Part shown: positions 36,304 to 44,707 of the stretch, one piece after another
How the letters are laid out: every line of letters begins with the position of its first letter
Position numbering within the stretch: the first letter of the stretch is position 1
Assembly (NCBI GenBank): GCA_902623995.1
Contig: CACNWE010000001.1
Coordinates: 1 to 64,000 of the forward strand
Direction of reading: 5' to 3'
Origin: an uncultured SAR116 cluster alpha proteobacterium
Lineage (GTDB): Bacteria > Pseudomonadota > Alphaproteobacteria > Puniceispirillales > Marisalimonadaceae
DNA length: 64,000 nucleotides
Notes under the pieces: model-generated
What the model was told of the DNA's origin: nothing
Seen by the model: only the letters and a program-made list of their open reading frames with translations
The model's database searches: none
Translations under genes and position numbers: made by a program

Positions 36304-37962
36304 ATGTTAAAAAAAGCTGCTTCAGTTTTTGTTCAAACTTTAAAAAATCACGGTGTTGATCGTTTCTTTTGTGTTCCTGGCGAGTCATATCTATCCGTTA
36401 TGGATGAATTATTATATTCACCTGGAATTGAAGTTGTTACTTGTAGGCATGAAGGAGGTGCTGGCTTTATGGCTGTCGCAGATGCAAAGTGTACAGGTAA
36501 AGCGGGTGTAGCTTTTGTAAGTAGAGGCCCAGGAGCAACAAACGCTTCAATTTCAGTTCACTCCGCGCATCAAGGCGGGGTGCCTATGGTTTTGTTTATT
36601 GGTCAAGTCAATCGTATTAGCACTGGCAAAATGCATTTACAAGAGATGGACTTCATCAAAACATTTTCTGATATGGCAAAACACGTAGAACAAATCAACA
36701 CACCAAGTGAGATAGCCAACGTCACTGCAAGAGCATTTCACATTGCTGAAAGTGGTATACCAGGTCCAGTTGTTATAGCTATACCCACTGATGTTTTAGA
36801 AACTAAAATTGAAACTGAAGATGTAAAGCGTATTAAAATAAACCCACCCTTAGCTTTCCCTGACAAGGTAAAAGAAGTATCTAATTTATTATCAAATGCA
36901 AAAAAACCAGTTCTTGTTGTTGGTGGACAAGTACATATGTCAACTAGATCAAGAAAACTAGTGGAAGAAGTTGCAAAAGCACATAATTTACCAGTGTTAT
37001 GTACTTATGAGCATCAAGATATAATATCCAATAATAACTTACACTATGCAGGAGAATTAGGTTTAAGACCCCCAGAACCTATAAGAAAAAATGCATTAGA
37101 AGCGGACCTAGTACTAGTTGTTGGCCATAGGTTTAATGGGGTACCAAATATGGCCTATAAATTTCCTTCATCAAAACAAACGTTTATTCACGTAATACCT
37201 GATCCAAATACAATAGGTAAAATTTTTCGAACTGATATGGGCATAGTTGCTGAGAGTGAGAATTTTTTAGAGCAATTATCAAAATTTGCAATCAATAATA
37301 AAAACTATGAAAGAGATGAATGGGTCAAACTTTGTCATTATCGTTATTTAAATAATGATGCAACTATAACTCCAAGAAGTGCAAATGATGGACTAGATTT
37401 TGCTCATTTAATTGATGGTTTAGGTAAAATAGCACCAGAAAACTCAATAATTACAAATGATGCTGGAAATTTTACAAGTTGGATGCATCATAGGTTTCCG
37501 TTTAAATCTACAATGAAATTAATAGGCTCAGAAATTGGTGCTATGGGTATGGGAATTCCTGCAGGTGTAGCGGCTGCACTTAGGTTTCCTGACAGACAAG
37601 TTTTTTCAATAGTTGGTGATGGCGGTGCTTTAATGACGGGTTCTGAGCTCGCAACAGCGGTTGCTCAAAATGCAAAAATAAGAGTTATTGTAGCAAATAA
37701 CAATCATTATGGTACCATACGTTATCATCAAGAAGTTCACTTTCCAACAAGAGATCATTATGCAACAAATTTGATTAATCCTGATTTTGCTAAATATGGC
37801 GAAAGTTTTGGTCTAAAATGTTTTATAATCAATAAAGTTGAAGAAGTTATACCAATTTTAAAAAGAGCAATGGAAGCAGACGGCCCCTCACTAATTGAAT
37901 TTAAAATGAGTTTGGAATTAAATACAAGTACAACTTCAATTTCAGAACTTCATGGCATATAA
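36304..37962 (+). CDS. Thiamine diphosphate-dependent enzyme, acetolactate synthase-like
   Basis: Three-domain ThDP enzyme of the POX/AHAS group. The N-terminal Pyr domain has the catalytic glutamate in CRHEGGAGFMA, and SRGPGATNASISVHSAH and QVNRISTGK follow. The middle domain starts near residue 185. The C-terminal PP domain has the ThDP motif from GDGGALMTGSELATAVAQ to ANNNHYGTIRYHQE. The Glu rules out a glyoxylate-carboligase active site. No regulatory ilvN follows, and the partner is an SDR, so it is unlikely to be the main biosynthetic AHAS. Substrate unknown; an AAGGAAAG site precedes the ATG. Confidence 0.88.
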   Translation: MLKKAASVFVQTLKNHGVDRFFCVPGESYLSVMDELLYSPGIEVVTCRHEGGAGFMAVADAKCTGKAGVAFVSRGPGATNASISVHSAHQGGVPMVLFIGQVNRISTGKMHLQEMDFIKTFSDMAKHVEQINTPSEIANVTARAFHIAESGIPGPVVIAIPTDVLETKIETEDVKRIKINPPLAFPDKVKEVSNLLSNAKKPVLVVGGQVHMSTRSRKLVEEVAKAHNLPVLCTYEHQDIISNNNLHYAGELGLRPPEPIRKNALEADLVLVVGHRFNGVPNMAYKFPSSKQTFIHVIPDPNTIGKIFRTDMGIVAESENFLEQLSKFAINNKNYERDEWVKLCHYRYLNNDATITPRSANDGLDFAHLIDGLGKIAPENSIITNDAGNFTSWMHHRFPFKSTMKLIGSEIGAMGMGIPAGVAAALRFPDRQVFSIVGDGGALMTGSELATAVAQNAKIRVIVANNNHYGTIRYHQEVHFPTRDHYATNLINPDFAKYGESFGLKCFIINKVEEVIPILKRAMEADGPSLIEFKMSLELNTSTTSISELHGI

Positions 37963-38030
37963 ATATAACCATAATTTATCTAAAATTTGTTTCTCACTTC
38001 TGCTATGGGATAAATTAGTGTTGTGTTTAT

Positions 38031-38741
38031 TTAATCAGTTAAACTTACTGAAACTGTGGGGGGGAGCACATACATATAACAGGTATCCGCTCCAGCTTGT
38101 TGTGATCTCAATTGATTTGCAACATCAAAAGAAATAGTAATCTTTGGAGCACTATTGATGTTAGGTGTATAAGAATTCGCTAGTGTACCTACCCAATAAA
38201 AAGTTGATGAATCATTAGTCTTAGTAATACTATTTGTAGAAAAATCTGACGACAAATCTCCATAAAAAGATCCGTTATCAGCATCTGCCTCGTTAGGAAT
38301 AACCCATGACATATCTTCAGTAGTTGTACTATTGGATCCATCTACAATCGGCGCTGTATTATGACTTGCCGCTGTATTAGGAGAACTTTCTGTAACACAG
38401 TATGAACTTGATATACTAGAATTAGTTGTGTATCCGGCAATAGTGAATGTAGAGTTGATTGTAGATCTTATATGAGTATATGTTTTTCCAATTTCTAATT
38501 CAAAACTATTGATCCAAGATCCTACATCTGCGCCAGCGCTTGCTGAAGCTATATTAAAAGAAGCAGATGTATTTGTAAGAACAGTCGCATCAGAACAGTC
38601 TGAAGATGTACATAATTCCAGTTTTGACATTGTAACTTGATATTTTGAAGGTGTAGAAATGTCGTCTGCCGAAAATGAAAAACTTGAAAAAAATATAAAG
38701 ATTATACAATTAGAAATTATAAGTAACTTATTTAAATACAT
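38031..38741 (-). CDS. Secreted Ser/Thr-rich protein of unknown function with a C7 tract
   Basis: I do not recognise a family. It has a clear signal peptide (residues 1-24, ending SFSFSADD) and about 210 mature residues rich in Ser, Thr, Asn and Asp, predicted mostly beta. Four cysteines (LCTSSDCSD, SSYCVTES and ADTCYMYV) could form two disulfides. Near the C terminus is a C7 tract (G7 on the plus strand, 38058-38064), unusual in this genome; a one-base slip would rewrite the last 8 residues. The ATG is 3 bases after the barrel gene, with AGAGGA inside the barrel's last codons, so translation is probably coupled. Confidence 0.72.
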   Translation of the reverse strand: MYLNKLLIISNCIIFIFFSSFSFSADDISTPSKYQVTMSKLELCTSSDCSDATVLTNTSASFNIASASAGADVGSWINSFELEIGKTYTHIRSTINSTFTIAGYTTNSSISSSYCVTESSPNTAASHNTAPIVDGSNSTTTEDMSWVIPNEADADNGSFYGDLSSDFSTNSITKTNDSSTFYWVGTLANSYTPNINSAPKITISFDVANQLRSQQAGADTCYMYVLPPTVSVSLTD

Positions 38742-38744
38742 TTT

Positions 38745-39623
38745 CTAAGTTCCTCTTCCAACAGTAACGGAACCAGAAACGGTTTTCACGATTCTATTTT
38801 GTCTTCTAACCATATCATAAACATTCTTAGTTTGATCAGTATGCTCAAACATTTTATCTGAAAATAGTTTTTCTGGAAAATTATTTTCAGTTGCTAAAAA
38901 ATTATAATTTATTTTTGCTGTAGTTACTGAATCGGATTTATTATTATCATCTATTCCAATTTCAAAAGAAACTTTTTCTGATGGGTTAAATCTAAGACTG
39001 GCTTTTTTACCATCTTTGATATCAAAATCATCTCCATCCCACTCATATATACTTAAAAAAAATCTTGCTGTTGGAACATATGGAACCTGAAAACCAATTT
39101 CTGCGTCATATCCGTCCATTGCTTTTTCAGTTGTATCACCAACGGTTTTTGATTTTGAAAAAGCATCATAGTAATTAAAATTGAATTCAATAGGTTCAGA
39201 TTTTATTTCAAGACCAAGACTTGCTCTTTGATGATTTTCTGGAAATTCTTGATCATAAAATATATTGAAGCCAAATAACCAATTTTTATCTTCTGATAGC
39301 TTTCTATTAATAAAACCAATATTAACAGTTGTGTCATCATCTTGTCGTGAAATATTTGATTGATTTAGTAAGAAATTATTATTTTTATCTTCACTAATTG
39401 AACTTAAAACTGATATGCGATAATCTGCGTCAAAGTTTTCACTTTTATTTTCTATGGATAATTCAGAGTTTTTAATATAGTCAAACTTCTCAATCGACGA
39501 AATTTTTTGTTCTAAATATTCCGATATTTTAGAAGAAATTTTATTCTTATCTTCACCTGAAATTGAAGAACATGAGGATAAAAATAATATAAATATTATA
39601 AATAACTTTAATTTAATTAACAT
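38745..39623 (-). CDS. Inverse-autotransporter-like beta-barrel lipoprotein without passenger
   Basis: Predicted outer-membrane barrel related to the intimin/invasin translocator (PF11924-like). The N terminus has a lipobox (FLSSCSS). Matching segments are SRQDDDTTVNIGFINRKL, NWLFGFNIFYDQEFPENHQR, ASLGLEIKS, DGYDAEIGFQVPYVP, ARFFLSIYEWDGDDFD and the end-of-barrel motif VRRQNRIVKTV, which corresponds to VxRNNNIV in intimin. True intimins continue into Ig-like domains; this protein stops 8 residues later (292 in total). The next gene, 3 bases on, is a small secreted protein that could be the displayed partner. Family call from motif memory, not a search. Confidence 0.75.
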   Translation of the reverse strand: MLIKLKLFIIFILFLSSCSSISGEDKNKISSKISEYLEQKISSIEKFDYIKNSELSIENKSENFDADYRISVLSSISEDKNNNFLLNQSNISRQDDDTTVNIGFINRKLSEDKNWLFGFNIFYDQEFPENHQRASLGLEIKSEPIEFNFNYYDAFSKSKTVGDTTEKAMDGYDAEIGFQVPYVPTARFFLSIYEWDGDDFDIKDGKKASLRFNPSEKVSFEIGIDDNNKSDSVTTAKINYNFLATENNFPEKLFSDKMFEHTDQTKNVYDMVRRQNRIVKTVSGSVTVGRGT

Positions 39624-39708
39624 AAAAAGTATCCCACTTTTATTAATTAAATAATATTATACAATCATATTATTCATGAAAAAAATTGATAAATCAAATT
39701 AAATCTAA

Positions 39709-40560
39709 TCAGAGAGTTTTTTTAAATATTTTATAAATTTCAGTATGATCTGCTTTTTTAAGAAGTTTATCTTGAGATTCTAAAAGGTAATTTGAAACAT
39801 GCTCAGAAAGAGAATTATTATATATTAATTTTTTAATTAATTTTTCTGCAATAGAAACATCCTTAATCATTAAATCTAAAGAAAATCCAGAGTTAAAATT
39901 CTCAGAAATCACATATTTATCCAGCTTAACTTCAGTAGTATTATTTTTACCTGTCGCTCCATTTATAATTTTCAAAAAGTTTTCTGGTTCAATTCCAAAT
40001 GAACGAGCAGTCGCTAAGGCTTCAAAACTTGCTATTAATCCAGCTGCAGACACATAATTATTTAAAGCCTTTATGGCATGACCAGAACCTAAAGGACCAG
40101 CAAATTGAACCTTTCCCATTACAGATAACAGATCATTAACTTCTTCTAAAAGCTTCTTGTCACCTCCAGCCATGATCATTAAATCACCAGTTTTTGCTCT
40201 TACAACGCCTCCAGAAACAGGTGCATCTAAAAATTTTACACCTTTATTTTTTAATTTCTTACCTAATTCTTGAGTTTCTCTAGGATCACTTGAAGACATA
40301 TCTATAAACACTGATTTTAAATTCATTTCTAATAATTTAATGGCCATTTCAGAAACAATCCTTCCATTGGGTAACATGAAAATTATTACATCAAGACCAA
40401 TAAAATCATTTATATCCTCAACTTGCTTCACACCAGATGATTTATCTATTTTAGCTTTTATGTCATATCCAAGAACTTTACATCCTGATTTTACAATAAG
40501 TGGTGCCATTACAGAACCCATAGCACCTAGGCCAATAAATCCAATATTTTTAATTGTCAT
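39709..40560 (-). CDS. NAD(P)-dependent beta-hydroxyacid dehydrogenase (HIBADH/GlxR family)
   Basis: Oxidoreductase related to 3-hydroxyisobutyrate dehydrogenase and tartronate semialdehyde reductase. The N-terminal NAD(P) motif is IGFIGLGAMGSVMAP, the substrate motif FLDAPVSGGVVRAKTGDLMI, and the catalytic lysine lies in GSGHAIKALNNYVSAAG. The ATG at 40560 has GGA seven bases upstream; the in-frame ATG at 40572 lacks a site. It follows a CaiB-type CoA-transferase by about 19 bases on the same strand, so they probably share a pathway for a small hydroxyacid. The exact substrate is not readable. Confidence 0.88.
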   Translation of the reverse strand: MTIKNIGFIGLGAMGSVMAPLIVKSGCKVLGYDIKAKIDKSSGVKQVEDINDFIGLDVIIFMLPNGRIVSEMAIKLLEMNLKSVFIDMSSSDPRETQELGKKLKNKGVKFLDAPVSGGVVRAKTGDLMIMAGGDKKLLEEVNDLLSVMGKVQFAGPLGSGHAIKALNNYVSAAGLIASFEALATARSFGIEPENFLKIINGATGKNNTTEVKLDKYVISENFNSGFSLDLMIKDVSIAEKLIKKLIYNNSLSEHVSNYLLESQDKLLKKADHTEIYKIFKKTL

Positions 40561-40579
40561 AAGTTCATCCATTTTTGAA

Positions 40580-41773
40580 TTATATCTTTATAGTACCTTT
40601 AGAAACAAAGCTTTCAATCTCAAATTCTGAATAACCCAAATCAGTTAAAATTTCTTTAGTGTTTTCTCCAAGAGATGGAGCATGCAAGCTCTCAGAAGTT
40701 TTATCTTCATTAAATTCTACTGGAAAGCTTGGATACAGTAATTTTCCCTCTGTTGGATGATCTTGAACTTTGAAAAAATTCGTTCTTTCAAGATGTTCAT
40801 CTTCAAAAAGGTCCTTTGGAAAATTTACTTTAGTTGCTGGGATATCTTGTTCTCTTAGATTTTTGATCCAAAAACTAGTATTTCTTTTTTTTAATTCTTC
40901 AGATAAAATCTTGTACAATTCATCAATATTTTGGTTTCTTGATTCTAACGAACAAAATTTAGGATCTTTCAAAATATTTTCTTTTTTAATAATACTAAAA
41001 AACCTTAACCATTGATCATCACTATATGGCAGTACAGCTATATATCCATCTAATGTCTTGTAAGGTTTTCTGTTCGGAGAAGATTGTCTAGGATAAACAG
41101 GTGGAGCTTTTGGTGGTAAAAAATTATAACCATATAAATGTTCGACTAAAGTAAAATCAACCATAGTTTCCATCATTGGAACTTCTAATTCTGTGCCCTC
41201 CCCATTTTTTTCTCGATTAAATAATGCGCTTAAAATTGACATTCCAAGCATTAAACCAGTAACTTTATCAGCAGTTGCTCCAGATGTGTAGCTTGGTTGA
41301 TCTGAGTAAATTTCTTGATACGCTGCCATTCCACTTATTGCTTGAATTGTATCATCAAATGCTGGAAGTCCTGCATAAGGCCCTTTAGAAGAAAAACCAA
41401 CTGCATTAGCTGTAACAATCTTAGGATTAATCTTAATAAAATCAGTATGTGTTAATTTTAATTTCTCTAAAGACGCCTTTCTGATATTTGATACAAAAAC
41501 ATCTGATTTTTTGATTAATTTATAAATTATCAATCGGCCATCTGCTGATTTAAGGTCAACGCTAATACTTTTTTTATTCCTATTAATATTTAAAAAAACT
41601 GCTGCCATTCCTTTGTTGATACTAGGACCAATATATCTGGTGTTATCACCATAGAGTGTTTCAACTTTTATAATTTCAGCTCCCATATCAGCTAATAACC
41701 TTGTACAATAAGGAACCATCAATATCGAAGACGCATCAATTATCTTAATACCCTTTAAAGGTGCTTCTTTCAT
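40580..41773 (-). CDS. CaiB/BaiF family CoA-transferase (type III)
   Basis: Transfers CoA between organic acids through an aspartyl-CoA intermediate. The N-terminal CoA site is GIKIIDASSILMVPYCTRLLADMGAEIIKVE (interrupted here only for brevity), with SVDLKSADGR and FVSNIRKASLEKL; the catalytic Asp lies in PAFDDTIQAISGMA. The C-terminal region includes HPTEGKLLYPSFPVEF and LGENTKEILTDLGYS. 397 residues is typical. Substrates of this family cannot be predicted from sequence; the neighbour is a beta-hydroxyacid dehydrogenase. Confidence 0.9.
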   Translation of the reverse strand: MKEAPLKGIKIIDASSILMVPYCTRLLADMGAEIIKVETLYGDNTRYIGPSINKGMAAVFLNINRNKKSISVDLKSADGRLIIYKLIKKSDVFVSNIRKASLEKLKLTHTDFIKINPKIVTANAVGFSSKGPYAGLPAFDDTIQAISGMAAYQEIYSDQPSYTSGATADKVTGLMLGMSILSALFNREKNGEGTELEVPMMETMVDFTLVEHLYGYNFLPPKAPPVYPRQSSPNRKPYKTLDGYIAVLPYSDDQWLRFFSIIKKENILKDPKFCSLESRNQNIDELYKILSEELKKRNTSFWIKNLREQDIPATKVNFPKDLFEDEHLERTNFFKVQDHPTEGKLLYPSFPVEFNEDKTSESLHAPSLGENTKEILTDLGYSEFEIESFVSKGTIKI

Positions 41774-41928
41774 GCTTTACTCATCCATTTGATTAAGTTT
41801 AAGAATTTATAGTAAAAATAATTGAGTAATATTATTTATATAAATAGTTTAAAAAAACTCATTTATGTTACAAGAGTTTTTATGAATATTGTATAAAAAT
41901 AACTTATGAACAATGACACAGGTACTTA

Positions 41929-42561
41929 ATGCTTTATCTAAAAGATGTGACAATAAATAGAGGTTCTAAAATTGTTTTTTATAATTGGAGCGCTAAAATT
42001 GAGAACTCTAAAGTCACAATCATAAGTGGCAAAAATGGTGTTGGAAAATCAACCTTATTAAGAGCAATAGCTGGCATGATACCTTTAGAGAAAGGCATTG
42101 TGAAAAATTTTAATAACGAAATTTTTAAAGATAAAATTAAATGGGGAAAAAATTTAATCTACATTGATACTAAAAATGGATTATCCAAGGATTTAACAGT
42201 TTTAGAAAATTTAAAAACTTGGTCAGAAATGAGGGGTTGGAAAACTAGTGATGATGATCTTCAAAAAGCCCTCGACAGTTTAGAAATGCTAAATCATAAA
42301 AACTTATATATTTCACAATGCTCAGAAGGTTTAAAGAAAAGAGCGGCATTATCCAGGTTATATCTATCTCTTTTATTTGATGTAGAATTTTGGTTATTAG
42401 ATGAGCCTACTAATGAATTGGATCAGAAAAGTATCATTTTATTTAACAAATTAATACAAAGATTTTTAGAAAATAAAGGTACTGTTTTGTTAGCTTGTCA
42501 TAAATTAAAATTATTTGACTTTAATTACGAATTACTAAATTTAGATTTATTGAAAAAGTAG
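41929..42561 (+). CDS. ccmA: Heme exporter ATP-binding protein CcmA
   Basis: ATPase of the CcmAB(C) complex in system I cytochrome c maturation; it drives release of holo-CcmE. Walker A is GKNGVGKST (residues 34-42), the degenerate signature is CSEGLKKRAALSRL, and Walker B is WLLDEPTNELD. 210 residues is typical. It opens the ccmABCDEFGHI cluster, which runs 6.9 kb on the plus strand with gaps of 0 to 71 bases. Confidence 0.94.
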   Translation: MLYLKDVTINRGSKIVFYNWSAKIENSKVTIISGKNGVGKSTLLRAIAGMIPLEKGIVKNFNNEIFKDKIKWGKNLIYIDTKNGLSKDLTVLENLKTWSEMRGWKTSDDDLQKALDSLEMLNHKNLYISQCSEGLKKRAALSRLYLSLLFDVEFWLLDEPTNELDQKSIILFNKLIQRFLENKGTVLLACHKLKLFDFNYELLNLDLLKK

Positions 42562-42570
42562 AATTAAATA

Positions 42571-43260
42571 ATGTCTTTACAATCAAGTTTTATTCAAATT
42601 TTTGTTTCACATATAAAAAGAGAATTTTTGATAAATTTCCGATCATTAGTTGATGTCATTTCAATTATTAGTTTTATGATTTTAATAGTAACACTATTTG
42701 TTCTTGGTATTGGTCCATTTGAAGAAAAGTTGAGATTAATTTCTAACGCTATTTTTTGGATAGGGTTAATTTTAGCTATAATTCCTTCTTTAGAAAAAAC
42801 TTTACAAAGAGATTATGATAATGGTTGGCTTGATCAAGCTATAACAAGCCCAACACCGATGGAACTTATTTTATTATCAAAAAGTCTAGCTTATTGGTTG
42901 ATAGTAATAATTCCGTTGTTAATTTCTTTACCATTATTTATAGTATTATTAAACATTAACTTAAAATTGATACCATGGCTTCTTATAAGTATACTGGTTG
43001 GTGGACTTTCAATTTCACTTATTGGAATTATTGGCTCTGCTCTAACTTTAGGTGCAAAAAGAGGAAATATTTTATTACCAATATTGATCATACCTTTGAT
43101 AATTCCTATCTTAATATTTGGAGTTGGCATCAGTGAAGCAGTTAGAATAAATGAGTCACCTTTAGGTAATTTATTTTTATTAATTGGATTTACATTAATA
43201 TATCTCGTGATATCGCCTTTTATTTCAGCTTTTCTGATTAGAATAGCAATAAGTCGTTAA
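42571..43260 (+). CDS. ccmB: Heme exporter permease CcmB
   Basis: Six-helix inner-membrane subunit paired with CcmA. Family features are HIKREFLINFRSLVDVISII at the N terminus, FWIGLILAIIPSLEKTLQRD, the DNGWLDQAITSPTP loop and ALTLGAKRGNILLPILIIPL. 229 residues is typical. It starts 9 bases after ccmA. Confidence 0.94.
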   Translation: MSLQSSFIQIFVSHIKREFLINFRSLVDVISIISFMILIVTLFVLGIGPFEEKLRLISNAIFWIGLILAIIPSLEKTLQRDYDNGWLDQAITSPTPMELILLSKSLAYWLIVIIPLLISLPLFIVLLNINLKLIPWLLISILVGGLSISLIGIIGSALTLGAKRGNILLPILIIPLIIPILIFGVGISEAVRINESPLGNLFLLIGFTLIYLVISPFISAFLIRIAISR

Positions 43261-43331
43261 ATGATTTTGGTAAAAAGTATATATGTTGGAATTTTATTAC
43301 TTTATGAATATTAAAAAAAGGAATTTAGTTA

Positions 43332-44072
43332 ATGTTTGATTGGCTAGCTAATCCAAATAGGTTCAATAGAATAACTGAAAAAATTCAGCCATGTATTCTT
43401 TTTATAACCATAATTACACTTATCTCAGGACTATATTTTGGTCTTTTTGATAGCCCAAAAGATTATCAGCAAGGTGATGCTGTTAGGATAATGTATGTTC
43501 ATGTTCCTTCCGCTTGGCTAGCATCATTTTTATATTTTAGTCTAGCTATTTCGTGTGTTTTTTATTTAGTATGGAAACATCCTTTAGCTGATTTAGTTTC
43601 AAGTTCAATTGCACCAATTGGTGCCCTATTTTCAGCTTTAACATTAGTCACTGGTTCACTATGGGGAAAACCAATGTGGGGCACATGGTGGGTATGGGAT
43701 GCAAGATTAACATCAATGCTGGTGTTATTCTTTTTTTATCTAGGCTATATATTACTAAGTAATGCTTTTGAAAGAAAAATTGATGGTTCTAAAACAGCAT
43801 CTGTTTTAGCTATAGTTGGGCTAATCAATCTGCCTATTGTTAAGTTTTCTGTTGATTGGTGGCATACTCTTCATCAACCAGCAAGTATCATTAAAATTGG
43901 AGGTCCGTCTATTGACGATAAAATGTTGTTACCACTTATCCTTATGATTTTTGCTTTAAGTTTTTTTTCTTTATATATAATAATTTTGAACGTAAAAACC
44001 AAATTGATTGAAAAAAAATGCGAAGCATTATTATTTAAATCAAATTTACAAGAAATATCGAAAACAGGTTAA
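43332..44072 (+). CDS. ccmC: Heme exporter protein CcmC
   Basis: Inner-membrane heme handling protein that presents heme to CcmE. It has six transmembrane helices and the tryptophan-rich WWD signature WGTWWVWDARLTSM around residues 116-130, flanked by periplasmic histidines (YVHVPSAW near residue 57 and WWHTLHQPASI near 177) that ligate heme. 246 residues is normal. ccmD follows after 3 bases. Confidence 0.96.
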   Translation: MFDWLANPNRFNRITEKIQPCILFITIITLISGLYFGLFDSPKDYQQGDAVRIMYVHVPSAWLASFLYFSLAISCVFYLVWKHPLADLVSSSIAPIGALFSALTLVTGSLWGKPMWGTWWVWDARLTSMLVLFFFYLGYILLSNAFERKIDGSKTASVLAIVGLINLPIVKFSVDWWHTLHQPASIIKIGGPSIDDKMLLPLILMIFALSFFSLYIIILNVKTKLIEKKCEALLFKSNLQEISKTG

Positions 44073-44075
44073 AAT

Positions 44076-44234
44076 ATGAATGAATCATTTTGGATAATGC
44101 AAGGTTATGAAATTTATATATGGCCAAGCTACGTATTAACTTTACTGAGCTTAAGTCTCCTTTTCGTTCATTCAACCAAACAATCTCAAAAAGCTAAAAA
44201 GTTACTTAAACAGTTATCAAAAACAAAAAATTAA
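44076..44234 (+). CDS. ccmD: Heme exporter protein CcmD (52 residues)
   Basis: Very small membrane protein that stabilises the CcmABC-CcmE complex and helps release holo-CcmE. The 52-residue frame starts MNESFWIMQGYEIYIWPSYV, then has one transmembrane helix (about 18-32) and a Lys/Gln-rich cytoplasmic tail, the CcmD layout. Its position between ccmC (3 bases) and ccmE (29 bases) settles the call. It is easily missed because of its length. Confidence 0.9.
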   Translation: MNESFWIMQGYEIYIWPSYVLTLLSLSLLFVHSTKQSQKAKKLLKQLSKTKN

Positions 44235-44263
44235 ATTTTAAAACATAGATCGATGTAAAATAG

Positions 44264-44707
44264 ATGAATGCCAAATATAGACGCCTATTTATTACAATTA
44301 TCATTATATTAACACTTGGACTAGCAACTAAGTTAATATTAATGGCCTTAGAAGATAATATTGTATATTTTTATACGCCAAATGATTTAATTGAAAAATT
44401 TGGTGATACTAAAAATATTCAAAATAAAATCAGAATTGGCGGTTTGGTTCTTGAAAACTCAATCAAAAAAGAAGGTGAAAAAACTATCTTCATGATTACT
44501 GATAGAAAAAAAGAAGTTAAAGTTGTATTTAAAGGGCCTCTTCCAGATTTGTTTAGAGAGGGTCAAGGTATCGTTGCTGAAGGTATGTTCCAAAATAATA
44601 ATTTTATTGCTAGTGAGGTACTAGCAAAACATGACGAAAATTACATGCCTCCAGAAGTTGCTGACGCTTTAAAAAAAAATAACGTTTGGAAAGGTGACTC
44701 TAATTAA
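44264..44707 (+). CDS. ccmE: Cytochrome c-type biogenesis heme chaperone CcmE
   Basis: Periplasmic heme chaperone anchored by one N-terminal helix (residues 8-29). Heme binds covalently to H123 within VLAKHDENYMP, and Y127 is the axial ligand (HxxxY). The OB-fold barrel includes KIRIGGLVLENS and GIVAEGMFQNN. 147 residues is typical. The ccmF ATG follows the stop without a gap. Confidence 0.96.
   Translation: MNAKYRRLFITIIIILTLGLATKLILMALEDNIVYFYTPNDLIEKFGDTKNIQNKIRIGGLVLENSIKKEGEKTIFMITDRKKEVKVVFKGPLPDLFREGQGIVAEGMFQNNNFIASEVLAKHDENYMPPEVADALKKNNVWKGDSN

Noticed and set aside
36304..37962. Glyoxylate carboligase assignment, suggested by the nearby GlxR-like dehydrogenase
   Set aside because: The catalytic Glu is present (CRHEGG), whereas glyoxylate carboligase has a hydrophobic residue there, and the dehydrogenase is on the opposite strand with two other genes between.
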